A stretch of 64,000 nt of DNA, taken from NCBI RefSeq assembly GCF_900129395.1, contig NZ_FQVP01000005.1, positions 310,001-374,000 of the forward strand. Direction: 5' to 3'. The stretch's first letter is position 1; each line of letters opens with the position of its first letter. The notes under the pieces were generated by a model. It ran no database searches. It was not told the origin of the DNA and saw only the letters and a list, made by a program, of their open reading frames with translations. The translations under genes were made by a program, and so were the position numbers. Source of the DNA: Pseudosulfitobacter pseudonitzschiae. Its GTDB lineage: Bacteria; Pseudomonadota; Alphaproteobacteria; Rhodobacterales; Rhodobacteraceae. This document shows positions 34,874 to 44,317 of the stretch, piece by piece.

Positions 34874-35073
34874 GGCAGACGATGGACTGGCAGGCGTTGA
34901 TGCGGGCGGGATTGCATGGACTGGGGCTGTCCCCGGACGTGTTCTGGAGCCTGACGCCTGCCGAGTTGCGGATGATGCTGGGGGATGCGGGCGCGGGTGC
35001 GCCGCTGTTGAACGACGGGCTGGCGGCGCTGATGGCGGCCTATCCCGACAAAGAATGTGAGGGAACGAGATGA
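34870..35073 (+). CDS. GTA g10.1, small phage tail assembly chaperone
   Basis: 67 residues: MDWQALMRAGLHGLGLSPDV, FWSLTPAELRMMLGDAG. This is the short family found between g10 and g11 in Rhodobacterales GTAs. ATGA overlaps on both sides couple it to g10 and g11. It probably acts with g10 on the tape measure protein. Confidence 0.85.
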   Translation: MRQTMDWQALMRAGLHGLGLSPDVFWSLTPAELRMMLGDAGAGAPLLNDGLAALMAAYPDKECEGTR

Positions 35074-35732
35074 GCGAGTATCAGGACAAGATCGAGGATC
35101 TGGACGCCAGTGCGGACGCGCTGTCGGACAGTTTGGGTCAGGCCTCGGTCATGGTGACAGGATTTGACAGTGAGCTGCGCCGGATGCGCATATCGCTGGC
35201 GGCGACGGGGCAGGATGTGCAAACGCTGGAACGCGGGTTGAGCCGTGGCCTGCGCCGCGCGTTTGACGGTGTGGTTTTTGACGGGATGAAGCTGTCGGAC
35301 GCGCTGCAAACCGTGGCGCAGTCGATGATCAACGCCACTTACAATGCCGCGCTGAAACCCGTGACCACCCATTTCGGCGGCTTGCTGGCGCAGGGGGTGA
35401 ACGGGCTGGTGCAGGGTATTCTGCCCTTTGCCGGCGGGGCGTCGTTCAGCCAGGGGCGGGTCATGCCCTTTGCCAGTGGAGGCATCGTCAGCAGCGCCAC
35501 GCCTTTCGGGATGCGCGGAGGAATGGGGCTGTTGGGGGAGGCAGGCCCCGAGGCAATCATGCCGCTGGCACGCGGGGCTGATGGCAAGCTGGGCGTGCGC
35601 GGTGGCGGGGTGGCAGCGCCCACCATCGTGATGAACATCACCACGCCGGATGTGCAGGGGTTCCAGCGCAGCCAGAACCAGATCGCGGCCAAGATGGGCC
35701 GTGCGCTGGGCCGTGGCAACCGTAACCGCTGA
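35070..35732 (+). CDS. GTA g11, tail tape measure protein
   Basis: 220 residues, short as expected for the short GTA tail. Helical N-terminus (LDASADALSDSLGQASVMV), then LQTVAQSMINATYNAALKPV, a glycine-rich hydrophobic part (FGGLLAQGVNGLVQGILPFA) and the typical FASGGIVSSATPFGMRGG, LLGEAGPEAIMPLARGADGK end. It sets tail length and is ejected with DNA. Confidence 0.92.
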   Translation: MSEYQDKIEDLDASADALSDSLGQASVMVTGFDSELRRMRISLAATGQDVQTLERGLSRGLRRAFDGVVFDGMKLSDALQTVAQSMINATYNAALKPVTTHFGGLLAQGVNGLVQGILPFAGGASFSQGRVMPFASGGIVSSATPFGMRGGMGLLGEAGPEAIMPLARGADGKLGVRGGGVAAPTIVMNITTPDVQGFQRSQNQIAAKMGRALGRGNRNR

Positions 35733-35745
35733 GGAGGGGAAGAAC

Positions 35746-36378
35746 ATGAATTTTCACGAGGTAAGATTTCCCGCGTCGCTGAGTTTCGGATCGCTCGGGG
35801 GGCCGGAGCGACGCACCGAGATTGTCACGCTGGCCAATGGGTACGAGGAGCGCAACACGCCCTGGGCGCATTCGCGCCGCCGCTATGATGCGGGGCTGGG
35901 GATGCGGTCGTTGGATGACATCGAGGCGCTGATCGCCTTTTTCGAGGCGCGGCGCGGGCAGATGTTCGGGTTTCGATGGAAGGACTGGGCCGATTTCAAG
36001 ACCTGCAAGGCCAGCGGGCAGATCGCCTTTGACGATCAGGTGATTGCGGTGGGTGACGGGGCGACGGTCAGCTTTCCGCTGGTGAAAACCTATCGGTCAG
36101 GGGTGCAGAGCTATGACCGGATCATTTCCAAGCCTGTGGCGGGCACCGTGCGCGTTGGCGTCGAGCAGGACGAACTGCAAGAAGGCGTGGATTACGAGGT
36201 GGATGTGACCACTGGCATCGTTGCCTTTGCCCATCCGCCCGATCCGCAGATGCAGATCGTGGCGGGGTTTGAATTCGACGTGCCGGTGCGTTTTGCAACC
36301 GATCAGATCCAGACCAGTGTTGCCAGTTTCCAGGCGGGCCAGGTGCCGGATGTGCCGGTCATCGAGGTGCGGGTCTGA
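35746..36378 (+). CDS. GTA g12, distal tail protein (DUF2460)
   Basis: 210 residues: FHEVRFPASLSFGSLGGPER, EIVTLANGYEERNTPWAHSR, RGQMFGFRWKDWADFKTC. This is the DUF2460 family, the distal tail ring linking tube and hub. The ATG at 35746 follows GAGGGGAAG. The last base of its stop is the first base of g13. Confidence 0.93.
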   Translation: MNFHEVRFPASLSFGSLGGPERRTEIVTLANGYEERNTPWAHSRRRYDAGLGMRSLDDIEALIAFFEARRGQMFGFRWKDWADFKTCKASGQIAFDDQVIAVGDGATVSFPLVKTYRSGVQSYDRIISKPVAGTVRVGVEQDELQEGVDYEVDVTTGIVAFAHPPDPQMQIVAGFEFDVPVRFATDQIQTSVASFQAGQVPDVPVIEVRV

Positions 36379-37265
36379 TGGCGGGGCTGAGTGCTGCGTT
36401 TCAGGCGCATGTGGCCACGGGCACGACGACATTGTGCCGGGCCTGGGCGATCACCCGTGCGGACGGGGTTCAGTACGGGTTTACCGATCATGACAGGGCG
36501 CTGTCCTTTGACGGGATGACGTTCCGGGCCGACACGGGTTTGAGCGCGGCGGCGCTGGCGCAAAGCACGGGGCTGTCGGTGGACAACACCGAGGCGCTGG
36601 GCGCGCTGAGCGATGCCGCGATCACCGAGGCGGACATCGAGGCGGGACGTTTCGACGGGGCCGAGGTGCGGGCGTGGCTGGTGAACTGGCAGGACGTGTC
36701 CGTCCGATGGTTGCAGTTTCGTGGCAGCATGGGCGAGTTGCGCCGTGCCAACGGTGCCTTTCACGCAGAGTTGCGCGGGCTGACCGAGGCGTTGAACCGT
36801 CCCTTGGGCCGGATCTACCAGAAGCCCTGTACGGCTGTTCTGGGGGATGCGCAGTGTCGGTTCAATTCCGCGACGCCCGGTTATTTTGTCGACGTCACGC
36901 TGGAGGTTGGCAGCGACGGGTTGCTGTTCGAATGGCCGGATGCGGGCGCGTTCGAGCCGGACTGGTTCCGGCGCGGGCGACTGGATGTTCTGAGCGGTGC
37001 GGCAGCAGGCTTGTGGGGTGTCATCAAGGATGACGCGCTGATCGGAGGGACGCGGCGGATCGAGCTGTGGCAAAAGCTGCGGGTGCCGCTGGTGGCGGGG
37101 GACCGCGTCCGCGTCTTGGCCGGGTGTGACAAACGCACCGAGACCTGCCGGTTGAAGTTCGACAATCTGGTGAACTTCCAGGGCTTTCCCGACATTCCGG
37201 GCGAGGATTGGGTGATGTCGGTCCCGCGCGCGGACGGTGTCAACACCGGGGGCAGCCTGCGATGA
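36378..37265 (+). CDS. GTA g13, tail hub protein (DUF2163, possible iron-sulfur site)
   Basis: 295 residues: CRAWAITRADGVQYGFTDHD, TGLSVDNTEALGALSDAAIT. Four cysteines lie in two pairs, C151/C160 (KPCTAVLGDAQCRF) and C250/C257 (LAGCDKRTETCRL). In RcGTA the hub protein is reported to bind an iron-sulfur cluster, and these four residues are the obvious ligands. It starts on the last base of g12 and overlaps g14. Confidence 0.93.
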   Translation: MAGLSAAFQAHVATGTTTLCRAWAITRADGVQYGFTDHDRALSFDGMTFRADTGLSAAALAQSTGLSVDNTEALGALSDAAITEADIEAGRFDGAEVRAWLVNWQDVSVRWLQFRGSMGELRRANGAFHAELRGLTEALNRPLGRIYQKPCTAVLGDAQCRFNSATPGYFVDVTLEVGSDGLLFEWPDAGAFEPDWFRRGRLDVLSGAAAGLWGVIKDDALIGGTRRIELWQKLRVPLVAGDRVRVLAGCDKRTETCRLKFDNLVNFQGFPDIPGEDWVMSVPRADGVNTGGSLR

Positions 37266-37702
37266 GCGGGGCGCGGGTTGTTCATGTGGCGCGGGGCTGG
37301 ATCGGCACGCCCTATGTGCATCAGGCGTCCTGTCGCGGGGCCGGGGCCGATTGCCTGGGGCTGGTGCGGGGCATCTGGCGCGAGGTGATCGGGGCAGAGC
37401 CGGAAGTGCCCCCTGCCTATTCGATGGATTGGTCAGAGCCGCAGCGCGACGAACGGCTGTGGGCAGCGGCCTTGCGGCATCTGACGCCAAAGGCGCTGGA
37501 GGATGCGACTGCGGGTGACATCCTGTTGTTCAGGATGCGCGACGGGGCGGTGGCCAAACATCTGGGGGTGGCGGCCGACATCGGTGCGGGTGCCAGTTTC
37601 ATACATGCCTATTCCGGTCACGGCGTAGTGGAAAGTCCGCTGAGCACGCCTTGGCGGCGGCGTCTGGTGGCGCGGTTTCAATTTCCCGAGGAAGGGTCCT
37701 GA
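37262..37702 (+). CDS. GTA g14, NlpC/P60-type cell-wall peptidase
   Basis: 146 residues. The likely catalytic cysteine is C31 in GAGADCLGLVRGIWRE, with histidines at H100 (AKHLGVAA) and H115 (FIHAYSGHGV) as candidates for the dyad. WIGTPYVHQASCRG precedes. It sits in the tail and cuts peptidoglycan peptides for DNA entry. It ends directly before g15. Confidence 0.93.
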   Translation: MSGARVVHVARGWIGTPYVHQASCRGAGADCLGLVRGIWREVIGAEPEVPPAYSMDWSEPQRDERLWAAALRHLTPKALEDATAGDILLFRMRDGAVAKHLGVAADIGAGASFIHAYSGHGVVESPLSTPWRRRLVARFQFPEEGS

Positions 37703-40700
37703 ATGGCGACGATAGTTCTTTCGGCGGCGGGTGCCGCAATTGGTGGCTCGGTTGGTGGCACGTTGGCAGGTCTGTCGTCGGTGGCCATCGGTCGGGCCGT
37801 TGGCGCGACGCTGGGCAAGGTGATCGACCAGCGGTTGATGGGCCAAGGCTCGGATGTGGTCGAAACCGGCCGCGTGGATCGCTTTCGCCTGACCCATGCG
37901 GGCGAAGGCGACCCGGTGGCGCAGGTTTACGGGCGGATGCGGGTCGGCGGTCAGGTGATCTGGGCGTCGGATTTCCGCGAGACAGTGGCGCAGTCGGGGG
38001 GCGGCAAGGGCGCGCCAAGCCGTCCTGCGACGCGCGAATACAGCTATTCTGTGTCGCTGGCGATAGCGCTGAGCGCGGGGGAAATCCTGCGCGTGGGGCG
38101 CGTCTGGGCGGATGGCGAGGAAGTGGCGGCGGATGAGTTGAACATGCGTGTCTATACGGGAACGCAGGACCAGTTGCCCGATCCCACGATCGAGGCGATC
38201 GAGGGCGCGGGGCAGGTGCCTGCCTATCGCGGGACGGCTTACGTGGTGATGGACGACCTGGGGTTGCAGCGCTTTGGCAACCGCGTGCCGCAGTTTTCGT
38301 TCGAGGTGATCCGCGCCGAGCAGCCCGGCGAGGACGGTTATGCCGCCGAGATGGCGCAGGCGGTGCAGGGGGTGGCGTTGATCCCCGGCACGGGAGAATA
38401 TGCCCTGGCCACGACACCGGTTTATTACGACGATGGCAAGGGCGGTCGGTGGAGTGCCAATGTAAACACGCCTGCAGGCAAGCCTGACTTTGCACAATCG
38501 CTGGAGGTTCTGGACGGCGAGTTGCAGAACTGTGGTGCGGTGTCATTGGTGGTGTCGTGGTTCGGGGACGACCTGCGCTGTGACACCTGCACGATCCGGC
38601 CCAAGGTGGAGCGCAAGGATGCGGACGGCCAGAACATGCCGTGGGTTGTGTCGGGGCTGACACGCAGTGCTGCGCAGGAGATTGCCGAGGTGGGCGACCG
38701 TCCGATCTATGGCGGTACGACGGCGGATGCCGCTGTGGTCGAGGCGATCCGCGCGCTGAATGACGCGGGCAAGGCGGTGATGTTTTACCCCTTTGTGCTG
38801 ATGGATCAGCTTGCGGGGAATGATCTGCCAAATCCCTATTCGGATGCGTTGGGCCAGCCCGCTTTGCCGTGGCGGGGGCGGATCACCACGTCCAAGGCGG
38901 CTGGGCAGAATGGGTCGCCTGACGGGACGGCTGTGGCGGATGCGGAGGTTGCGGCCTTTGTCGGCAGCGTGACGGCGGCGGATTTCATCGTGGGCGATGG
39001 CACAGTCACCTACACCGGCCCCGAGGAATGGAGCCTTTCGCGGTTCATCCTGCACTATGCGGCGCTGTGCGCGGCGGCGGGTGGTGTTGACGCGTTCTGT
39101 GTGGGGTCCGAGCTGCGCGGGCTGACGCAGATCCGGGGGGCCGGGAACAGCTTTCCTTTCGTGGCCGCCTTGCGTGGGCTGGCAGGGGACGTGCGCAGCT
39201 TGCTGGGGGCCGGGACCAAGATCGGCTATGCGGCGGATTGGTCGGAGTATTTCGGCTATCAACCGCAGGACGGGTCGGGTGATGTGTTCTTTCACCTTGA
39301 TCCGCTGTGGGCCGATGACGAGATCGACTTTGTCGGAATCGACAATTACATGCCTCTGTCGGACTGGCGGGAGGGCGACGCGCATCTGGATGCGGACCAG
39401 GGGGATATCTACAACCTGGATTACCTGCGTGCCAACATCGAGGGTGGCGAAGGCTATGACTGGTATTACCATTCCTCGGACGCCCGCGACGCGCAGATCC
39501 GCACGCCGATCACCGATGGCGCGCATGACGAGCCTTGGGTCTATCGCGTCAAGGACTTGCGCAACTGGTGGCAGAACACGCACCACGAACGGGTGAACGG
39601 CGTGCGAAGCGAAGTGCCGACCGCCTGGGAGCCGCAATCCAAGCCGATATGGTTTACCGAACTGGGCTGTGCGGCGGTGGACAAGGGGACCAACCAGCCG
39701 AACAAGTTCCTGGATGCGAAATCCTCGGAAAGCGATCTGCCGTATTATTCGGACGGCACGCGCGACGACCTGATTCAAAAGCGTTATCTGCGGGCGATGT
39801 ATTCCTATTGGGGGGAAGCAATGCACAACCCGGTGTCGGTTGAATACGGGGGGCCGATGCTGGACCTGTCGCGCAGCTTTGTCTGGGCCTGGGACACGCG
39901 GCCCTATCCGTTCTTTCCCAACAACACAGCGCAGTGGAGCGACGGGGAGAATTATACCCGTGGTCACTGGATCAACGGGCGCACCGGCGCGCGCACGCTG
40001 GCGTCCGTGGTGGGTGAGATTTGCGAAAAGGCAGGCTTGCAGGCCTATGACACGTCGCAATTGCATGGCTATGTGCGTGGCTACGTGGTGGACGATGTGG
40101 CCGACGCGCGGGCGTCGCTGCAACCGCTGATGCTGCGGTATGGCTTTGACGCGATTGAACGCGACGGGGTGCTGGCCTTTCGTAAGCGGGACGGGGCCTT
40201 GACGGCAGATCTGGCACGCAGCGATCTGGTCGTCAGTGACGAGATGGAAGGCACGCTGGAACGTATCCGCGAGGCCGAAGCCGAAATGGCAGGGCGCGTG
40301 CGGCTGCGGTTCGTGCAGGCAGATGGCAATTTCGAGACCATCGCGGAGGAAGCCGTGCTGCCGGATGACGCGACGCATGCGGTTGCCACATCCGAGGTGG
40401 CGCTGGCGATGACGCGTGCCGAGGGACGGCAGGTGGTGGAACGCTGGCTGGTCGAGGCGCGTGTGGCGCGCGACGCGGTGCGTGTGGCCTTGCCGCCGTC
40501 GGTGATGGGCGTTGGTGCGGGAGATGTGATCGGGTTGAGCGGTGAGGGCGAAGATGCCGCGCGCTACCGTGTGGACCGGGTCGAGCAGGGCGCATTCCAG
40601 ATGCTGGAAGCGGTGCGGATCGAGCCGGGTGTTTATGAACCTTCGGACATGGAGGATGCGCTGGCGCGGGTGCATGACTTTGTCCCGCCGGTGCCGGTGT

Positions 40701-41626
40701 CGCCGTTCTTTCTGGACCTGCCACTGATGACCGGCGACGAGGTGCCCCATGCGCCGCATCTGGCGGTAACCGCGCAGCCCTGGCCCGGGACGGTTGCCGT
40801 ATACAGCGCACCGTCGGATGAGGATTACACACTGAACAGCATCATCGCGCAGGAGGCGGTGATTGGCCTGACGCAATCGGCATTGGTGCGCCATGCGCCC
40901 GCGATCTGGGATGAGGGCGAGGCACTGGAAGTGCGCCTGTTGCACGGGGCGCTTTCATCGGTTTCAGAGGCAGCGGTGCTGAATGGGCGAAACCTGTGCG
41001 CCATCGGGGATGGGAGCAGTGACAACTGGGAGCTGTTCCAGTTCCAGGAAACGGAACTGATCGCGCCGGACACCTATCTGTTGCGCCGCAGGTTGCGGGG
41101 ACAGTTGGGCACCGATGCGCTGATGCCGGATGCCTGGCCGGTGGGGTCATGGGTGGTGCTGATGAACGGCACGCCTGCGCAGATCGACATGGCCGCCAGC
41201 CTGCGGCGCGTGGCGCAACATTACCGCATCGGCCCTGCGCGGCGGGGGCTGGACGATCCGAGCTATGTCGCGCAGGTGCAAGCCTTTGACGGCAACGGGT
41301 TGCGGCCCTATGCGCCGGTGCATCTGCGCGCGGATGTGCTTGGCTCAGGTGATATTGCAATAAGCTGGGTGCGGCGGACGCGGATTGATGGTGATGGTTG
41401 GGACATGGCCGAGGTGCCGCTGGGCGAGGATATCGAAAGCTACCGCGTCCGGGTGCTGAAGGACGGGGCGGTGCTGCGCGAAGACAGTGTTGCGGGGCCC
41501 GTGTGGACCTATGATGCCGCGGCACAGGCTGCCGACGCGGCGCTGGGCGCGGTCGTGGTCGAGGTGGCGCAGCTGTCGGCGCGCTACGGGGCCGGGCTGG
41601 CAGGGCGGATCACGGTCGATCTGTGA
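37703..41626 (+). CDS. GTA g15, megatron tail tip/fibre protein
   Basis: 1307 residues. The N-terminus has a glycine-rich hydrophobic segment (LSAAGAAIGGSVGGTLAGLS), then a phage tail part (VETGRVDRFRLTHAGEGDPV, QVYGRMRVGGQVIWASDFRE). A TIM-barrel glycoside hydrolase-like domain spans about 430-750 (FILHYAALCAAAGGVDAFCV, DEIDFVGIDNYMPLSDWREG, KPIWFTELGCAAVDKGTNQP). The rest is beta-rich tail protein. It forms the tail tip that meets the host and may degrade envelope sugars. No frameshift is seen along nearly 4 kb. Confidence 0.95.
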   Translation: MATIVLSAAGAAIGGSVGGTLAGLSSVAIGRAVGATLGKVIDQRLMGQGSDVVETGRVDRFRLTHAGEGDPVAQVYGRMRVGGQVIWASDFRETVAQSGGGKGAPSRPATREYSYSVSLAIALSAGEILRVGRVWADGEEVAADELNMRVYTGTQDQLPDPTIEAIEGAGQVPAYRGTAYVVMDDLGLQRFGNRVPQFSFEVIRAEQPGEDGYAAEMAQAVQGVALIPGTGEYALATTPVYYDDGKGGRWSANVNTPAGKPDFAQSLEVLDGELQNCGAVSLVVSWFGDDLRCDTCTIRPKVERKDADGQNMPWVVSGLTRSAAQEIAEVGDRPIYGGTTADAAVVEAIRALNDAGKAVMFYPFVLMDQLAGNDLPNPYSDALGQPALPWRGRITTSKAAGQNGSPDGTAVADAEVAAFVGSVTAADFIVGDGTVTYTGPEEWSLSRFILHYAALCAAAGGVDAFCVGSELRGLTQIRGAGNSFPFVAALRGLAGDVRSLLGAGTKIGYAADWSEYFGYQPQDGSGDVFFHLDPLWADDEIDFVGIDNYMPLSDWREGDAHLDADQGDIYNLDYLRANIEGGEGYDWYYHSSDARDAQIRTPITDGAHDEPWVYRVKDLRNWWQNTHHERVNGVRSEVPTAWEPQSKPIWFTELGCAAVDKGTNQPNKFLDAKSSESDLPYYSDGTRDDLIQKRYLRAMYSYWGEAMHNPVSVEYGGPMLDLSRSFVWAWDTRPYPFFPNNTAQWSDGENYTRGHWINGRTGARTLASVVGEICEKAGLQAYDTSQLHGYVRGYVVDDVADARASLQPLMLRYGFDAIERDGVLAFRKRDGALTADLARSDLVVSDEMEGTLERIREAEAEMAGRVRLRFVQADGNFETIAEEAVLPDDATHAVATSEVALAMTRAEGRQVVERWLVEARVARDAVRVALPPSVMGVGAGDVIGLSGEGEDAARYRVDRVEQGAFQMLEAVRIEPGVYEPSDMEDALARVHDFVPPVPVSPFFLDLPLMTGDEVPHAPHLAVTAQPWPGTVAVYSAPSDEDYTLNSIIAQEAVIGLTQSALVRHAPAIWDEGEALEVRLLHGALSSVSEAAVLNGRNLCAIGDGSSDNWELFQFQETELIAPDTYLLRRRLRGQLGTDALMPDAWPVGSWVVLMNGTPAQIDMAASLRRVAQHYRIGPARRGLDDPSYVAQVQAFDGNGLRPYAPVHLRADVLGSGDIAISWVRRTRIDGDGWDMAEVPLGEDIESYRVRVLKDGAVLREDSVAGPVWTYDAAAQAADAALGAVVVEVAQLSARYGAGLAGRITVDL

Positions 41627-41925
41627 TGCGTCCCGTGTTGCACACCGACCTGCGCGATGCGGCGCGGGCGCTGATGGCGGTGCCTGCGCGATTGCGCGCC
41701 GATCAATGCAGGCGGATGCTGAAAGAGGCCACCTGGGCCGACAAATATGCCCGCCGCACGGGGCGACCGCATCCGCTGTGGGGCAATGGCACCTTGTCGG
41801 ATGCGGCACGCAAGCGGGTTCTCGCAGCCGAGCCGACGCTGGATGACAGTGGCTATTGCGACTGTCTGGCCCTTGTTTTGTTGGGGCTAAGGGATCGCTT
41901 GGGGCAGGTCAGGGACGGTTTCTAA
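41626..41925 (+). CDS. Small conserved gene at the end of the GTA cluster
   Basis: 99 residues: RPVLHTDLRDAARALMAVPA, RLRADQCRRMLKEATWADKY, TLDDSGYCDCLALVLLGLRD. Its start shares the last base of the g15 stop, so it belongs to the GTA transcript. A similar small gene (DUF7742-type) follows g15 in other Rhodobacterales, as I recall. Function unknown. Confidence 0.75.
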   Translation: MRPVLHTDLRDAARALMAVPARLRADQCRRMLKEATWADKYARRTGRPHPLWGNGTLSDAARKRVLAAEPTLDDSGYCDCLALVLLGLRDRLGQVRDGF

Positions 41926-42032
41926 CGCCGCCGGAGCGGACCCATCAGATTTGGGAATGTGCCCCTTCACAGGTTTGCGTTTGGTCATTTTACCGCTATT
42001 GCGCTATCAATAAGCGTGAAAGGACAGGTGTC

Positions 42033-42848
42033 ATGGCTGAATTGAGAACCAACGTCTCTGCAATCGACCCGGTGTGGGACCAGATCATGGACGAAGCCCG
42101 CATGGCGGTGGATGACGAACCCCTGATCGGGGGCTTTGTCCACGCGTGTATCCTGCATCACAAGACCATCGACAAGGCGCTGAGCTATCGGATTGCCGCG
42201 AAACTGGCGTCGAACGAGATGTCGATGGTGGTGGTGCGCGAGATTGTCGACGAGGCCTATGCCGCAGCTCCCGAGTTGATCGACGCCGCGCGCGCCGATC
42301 TGGTTGCCGTCTACGAACGCGATCCTGCCTGCCACCGGCTGGTGCAGCCGATCCTGTATTTCAAGGGGTATCAGGCGGTCCAGGCCTATCGCGTGGGGCA
42401 TTACCTGTGGCAGCAGGGGCATCGTGATCTGGCCTATTTCTTCCAGATGCGGGTGAGCGAGATTTTCGGCGTAGACATCCACCCCGCTGCGCGCATCGGC
42501 AAGGGGATCATGATCGACCACGCCCATTCCATCGTGATCGGTGAAACCGCCGTGGTCGGCGACAACGTGTCGATGCTGCATTCGGTGACGCTGGGCGGGA
42601 CCGGCAAGGAAGAACAGGACCGTCACCCCAAGATCGGCGATGGTGTGCTGATCGGGGCGGGGGCCAAGGTTCTGGGCAACATCAAGATCGGCCATTGCAG
42701 CCGGATCGCCGCCGGGTCCGTGGTTCTGGAAGAGGTGCCGCCCTGCAAGACCGTGGCGGGCATTCCCGCGCGGATCGTGGGCGAGGCGGGGTGTGACCAG
42801 CCTGCGATTTCGATGAACCACATGCTGGGCAAGAACGAAGAGTTTTAA
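42033..42848 (+). CDS. cysE: Serine O-acetyltransferase
   Basis: 271 residues. The N-terminal helical domain (DPVWDQIMDEARMAVDDEPL) precedes the left-handed beta-helix with hexapeptide repeats (GVDIHPAARIGKGIMIDHAH, SIVIGETAVVGDNVSMLHSV, IGDGVLIGAGAKVLGNIKIG). DH in MIDHAH and the following H are the usual catalytic region. It makes O-acetylserine, the substrate of CysK (encoded at 2008). The ATG at 42033 follows AAGGA. It lies directly after the GTA cluster, as in several related genomes. Confidence 0.96.
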   Translation: MAELRTNVSAIDPVWDQIMDEARMAVDDEPLIGGFVHACILHHKTIDKALSYRIAAKLASNEMSMVVVREIVDEAYAAAPELIDAARADLVAVYERDPACHRLVQPILYFKGYQAVQAYRVGHYLWQQGHRDLAYFFQMRVSEIFGVDIHPAARIGKGIMIDHAHSIVIGETAVVGDNVSMLHSVTLGGTGKEEQDRHPKIGDGVLIGAGAKVLGNIKIGHCSRIAAGSVVLEEVPPCKTVAGIPARIVGEAGCDQPAISMNHMLGKNEEF

Positions 42849-42873
42849 CCCGCTCTTCGCGTAATCAGATTGA

Positions 42874-42900
42874 AAAAGCCGGGGCAATGCCCCGGCTTTT
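42874..42900. terminator. Bidirectional terminator between cysE and pdhC
   Basis: AAAAGCCGGGGC-AAT-GCCCCGGCTTTT is a 12-bp perfect stem with a T-run on both strands. It serves cysE on the plus strand and pdhA-pdhB-pdhC on the minus strand. Confidence 0.93.
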
Positions 42901-42964
42901 GTCGTTTTTGCCCTGCCGCCCTTGCGGGCGTCTCCGGATTTCTCAAACCAGAGATCAAACGGGC

Positions 42965-44305
42965 CTAAGCCAGCATTGCCATCGGGTTTTCAAGGTTGTC
43001 CTTGATCGCGTTCAGCAACTCGGCCCCCAATGCGCCGTCGATGACGCGGTGGTCGACCGACAGGGTGACCGACATGACCGTGGCCACAGCCAGTTCGCCG
43101 TCCTTGCCGACAACCGGTTTCTTGACGCCGGCACCCACAGCCAGGATCGCACCGTGGGGCGGGTTGATCACCGCGTCGAAGTTGTCGATGCCGAACATGC
43201 CCAGGTTCGAGATCGCAAAGCTGCCGCCCTGGTATTCATGCGGCGCAAGTTTGCGGTCGCGGGCGCGGGTGGCGAGGTCTTTCATCTCGGATGACAGGGC
43301 CGACAGCGACTTGTGGTGTGCGTCTTGCAGGACCGGTGTGAACAGTCCCCCTTCGATTGCCACGGCCACGGCCACGTCCGAGGGTGTCAGTTTCAGGATG
43401 CGGTCACCGGCCCAGACCGCGTTGGCGTCGGGCACCTGTTGCAGGGCGTTCGCGCAGGCCTTGATGATGAAGTCGTTGACCGACAGTTTCACACCGCGCG
43501 CTTCAAGCTGTTTGTTCAGCGTGGCGCGGAAGGCCAGCAGTTCGTCCAGATGGATGTCGCGGCGCAGGTAGAAATGCGGCACGGTCTGCTTGGCTTCGGT
43601 CAGACGGGCAGCGATGGTTTTGCGCATGCCGTCCAGCTTGACCTCGGTGTAGTCGCGGCCTTCGTACATTTTGGCGACGGCGCTGGCGGACGGACCAGAG
43701 GCCATTGCCGCTTTGGGTGCATCCGACGCCTCGGCGGGTTTGGACGCGGCGGCCTTGGGGGTGTCCGAGGCGGACAGCCCTTCGACGTCGGCCTTGACGA
43801 TGCGGCCGTGCGGTCCCGAGCCGGAGACCTGAGCCAGGTCCACGCCCTTGTCCGCCGCGATGCGACGCGCCAGTGGCGAGGCAAAGATGCGTTTGCCATC
43901 GCCGCCTTTGGGGGCAGGTGGGGCAGCGACGGCTTCGGGTGTTGCAGCTTCCGGTGCTTTGGCGTCCGGGGCTTCCTTGGTCGCGTCCTCTTTTGGCGCC
44001 TCCTCTTTCGGCGCGTCGTCTTTCGGCGCGGCCTTGGCCGATCCGAGGTCATCGGCGCTTTCGCCGTCTTCCAGCAACACGGCGATCACGGTGTTCACCT
44101 TGACCCCCTCACTGCCTTCTTCGACCATGATCTTGCCGATCACGCCTTCGTCCACGGCTTCGAATTCCATCGTCGCCTTGTCGGTCTCGATTTCCGCCAG
44201 CAGGTCGCCCGAGCTGACGGTGTCGCCTTCTTTCACCAGCCATTTGGCCAATGTGCCCTCTTCCATGGTGGGCGAAAGCGCGGGCATGAGAATTTCAATA
44301 GGCAT
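42965..44305 (-). CDS. pdhC: Pyruvate dehydrogenase E2, dihydrolipoyl acetyltransferase
   Basis: 446 residues. One N-terminal lipoyl domain (lipoyl lysine K43 in [13 protein letters not shown]), an alanine/lysine/glutamate-rich linker with repeated [12 protein letters not shown]-like units, a peripheral subunit-binding domain ([20 protein letters not shown]), and the acetyltransferase core ending in [20 protein letters not shown] with the catalytic HxxxDG. It transfers acetyl from lipoamide to CoA. Third gene of the pdhA-pdhB-pdhC operon, 12 nt after pdhB. Confidence 0.96.
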   Translation of the reverse strand: MPIEILMPALSPTMEEGTLAKWLVKEGDTVSSGDLLAEIETDKATMEFEAVDEGVIGKIMVEEGSEGVKVNTVIAVLLEDGESADDLGSAKAAPKDDAPKEEAPKEDATKEAPDAKAPEAATPEAVAAPPAPKGGDGKRIFASPLARRIAADKGVDLAQVSGSGPHGRIVKADVEGLSASDTPKAAASKPAEASDAPKAAMASGPSASAVAKMYEGRDYTEVKLDGMRKTIAARLTEAKQTVPHFYLRRDIHLDELLAFRATLNKQLEARGVKLSVNDFIIKACANALQQVPDANAVWAGDRILKLTPSDVAVAVAIEGGLFTPVLQDAHHKSLSALSSEMKDLATRARDRKLAPHEYQGGSFAISNLGMFGIDNFDAVINPPHGAILAVGAGVKKPVVGKDGELAVATVMSVTLSVDHRVIDGALGAELLNAIKDNLENPMAMLA

Positions 44306-44317
44306 ATCGCGCGCTCC

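Larger units (their letters stand above)
27539..41925 (+). mobile_element. Complete Rhodobacter-type gene transfer agent (GTA) structural cluster
   Basis: Eighteen tightly packed genes on one strand run in the order known for RcGTA: small terminase-like g1, large terminase g2, portal g3, g3.5, prohead protease g4, capsid g5, connectors g6-g8, tail tube g9, g10, g10.1, tape measure g11, distal tail g12, hub g13, peptidase g14, megatron g15 and a small gene. Most junctions are ATGA-type overlaps. All frames are intact, with no integrase, lysogeny or replication genes. The particle packages random host DNA for transfer to relatives. Head spikes, GafA and lysis genes are known to lie elsewhere and are not in this window. 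Confidence 0.95.

Noticed and set aside
34862-34880. Possible programmed frameshift joining g10 and g10.1, as in many phage tail chaperones
   Set aside because: The genes meet by an ATGA overlap and no slippery heptamer is present; separate translation with coupling is enough.
38543-40945. An open frame of about 800 codons on the minus strand opposite GTA g15
   Set aside because: Long antisense frames are expected in G+C-rich genes; its translation is rich in R, H and P without domains, while g15 is clearly a tail protein.
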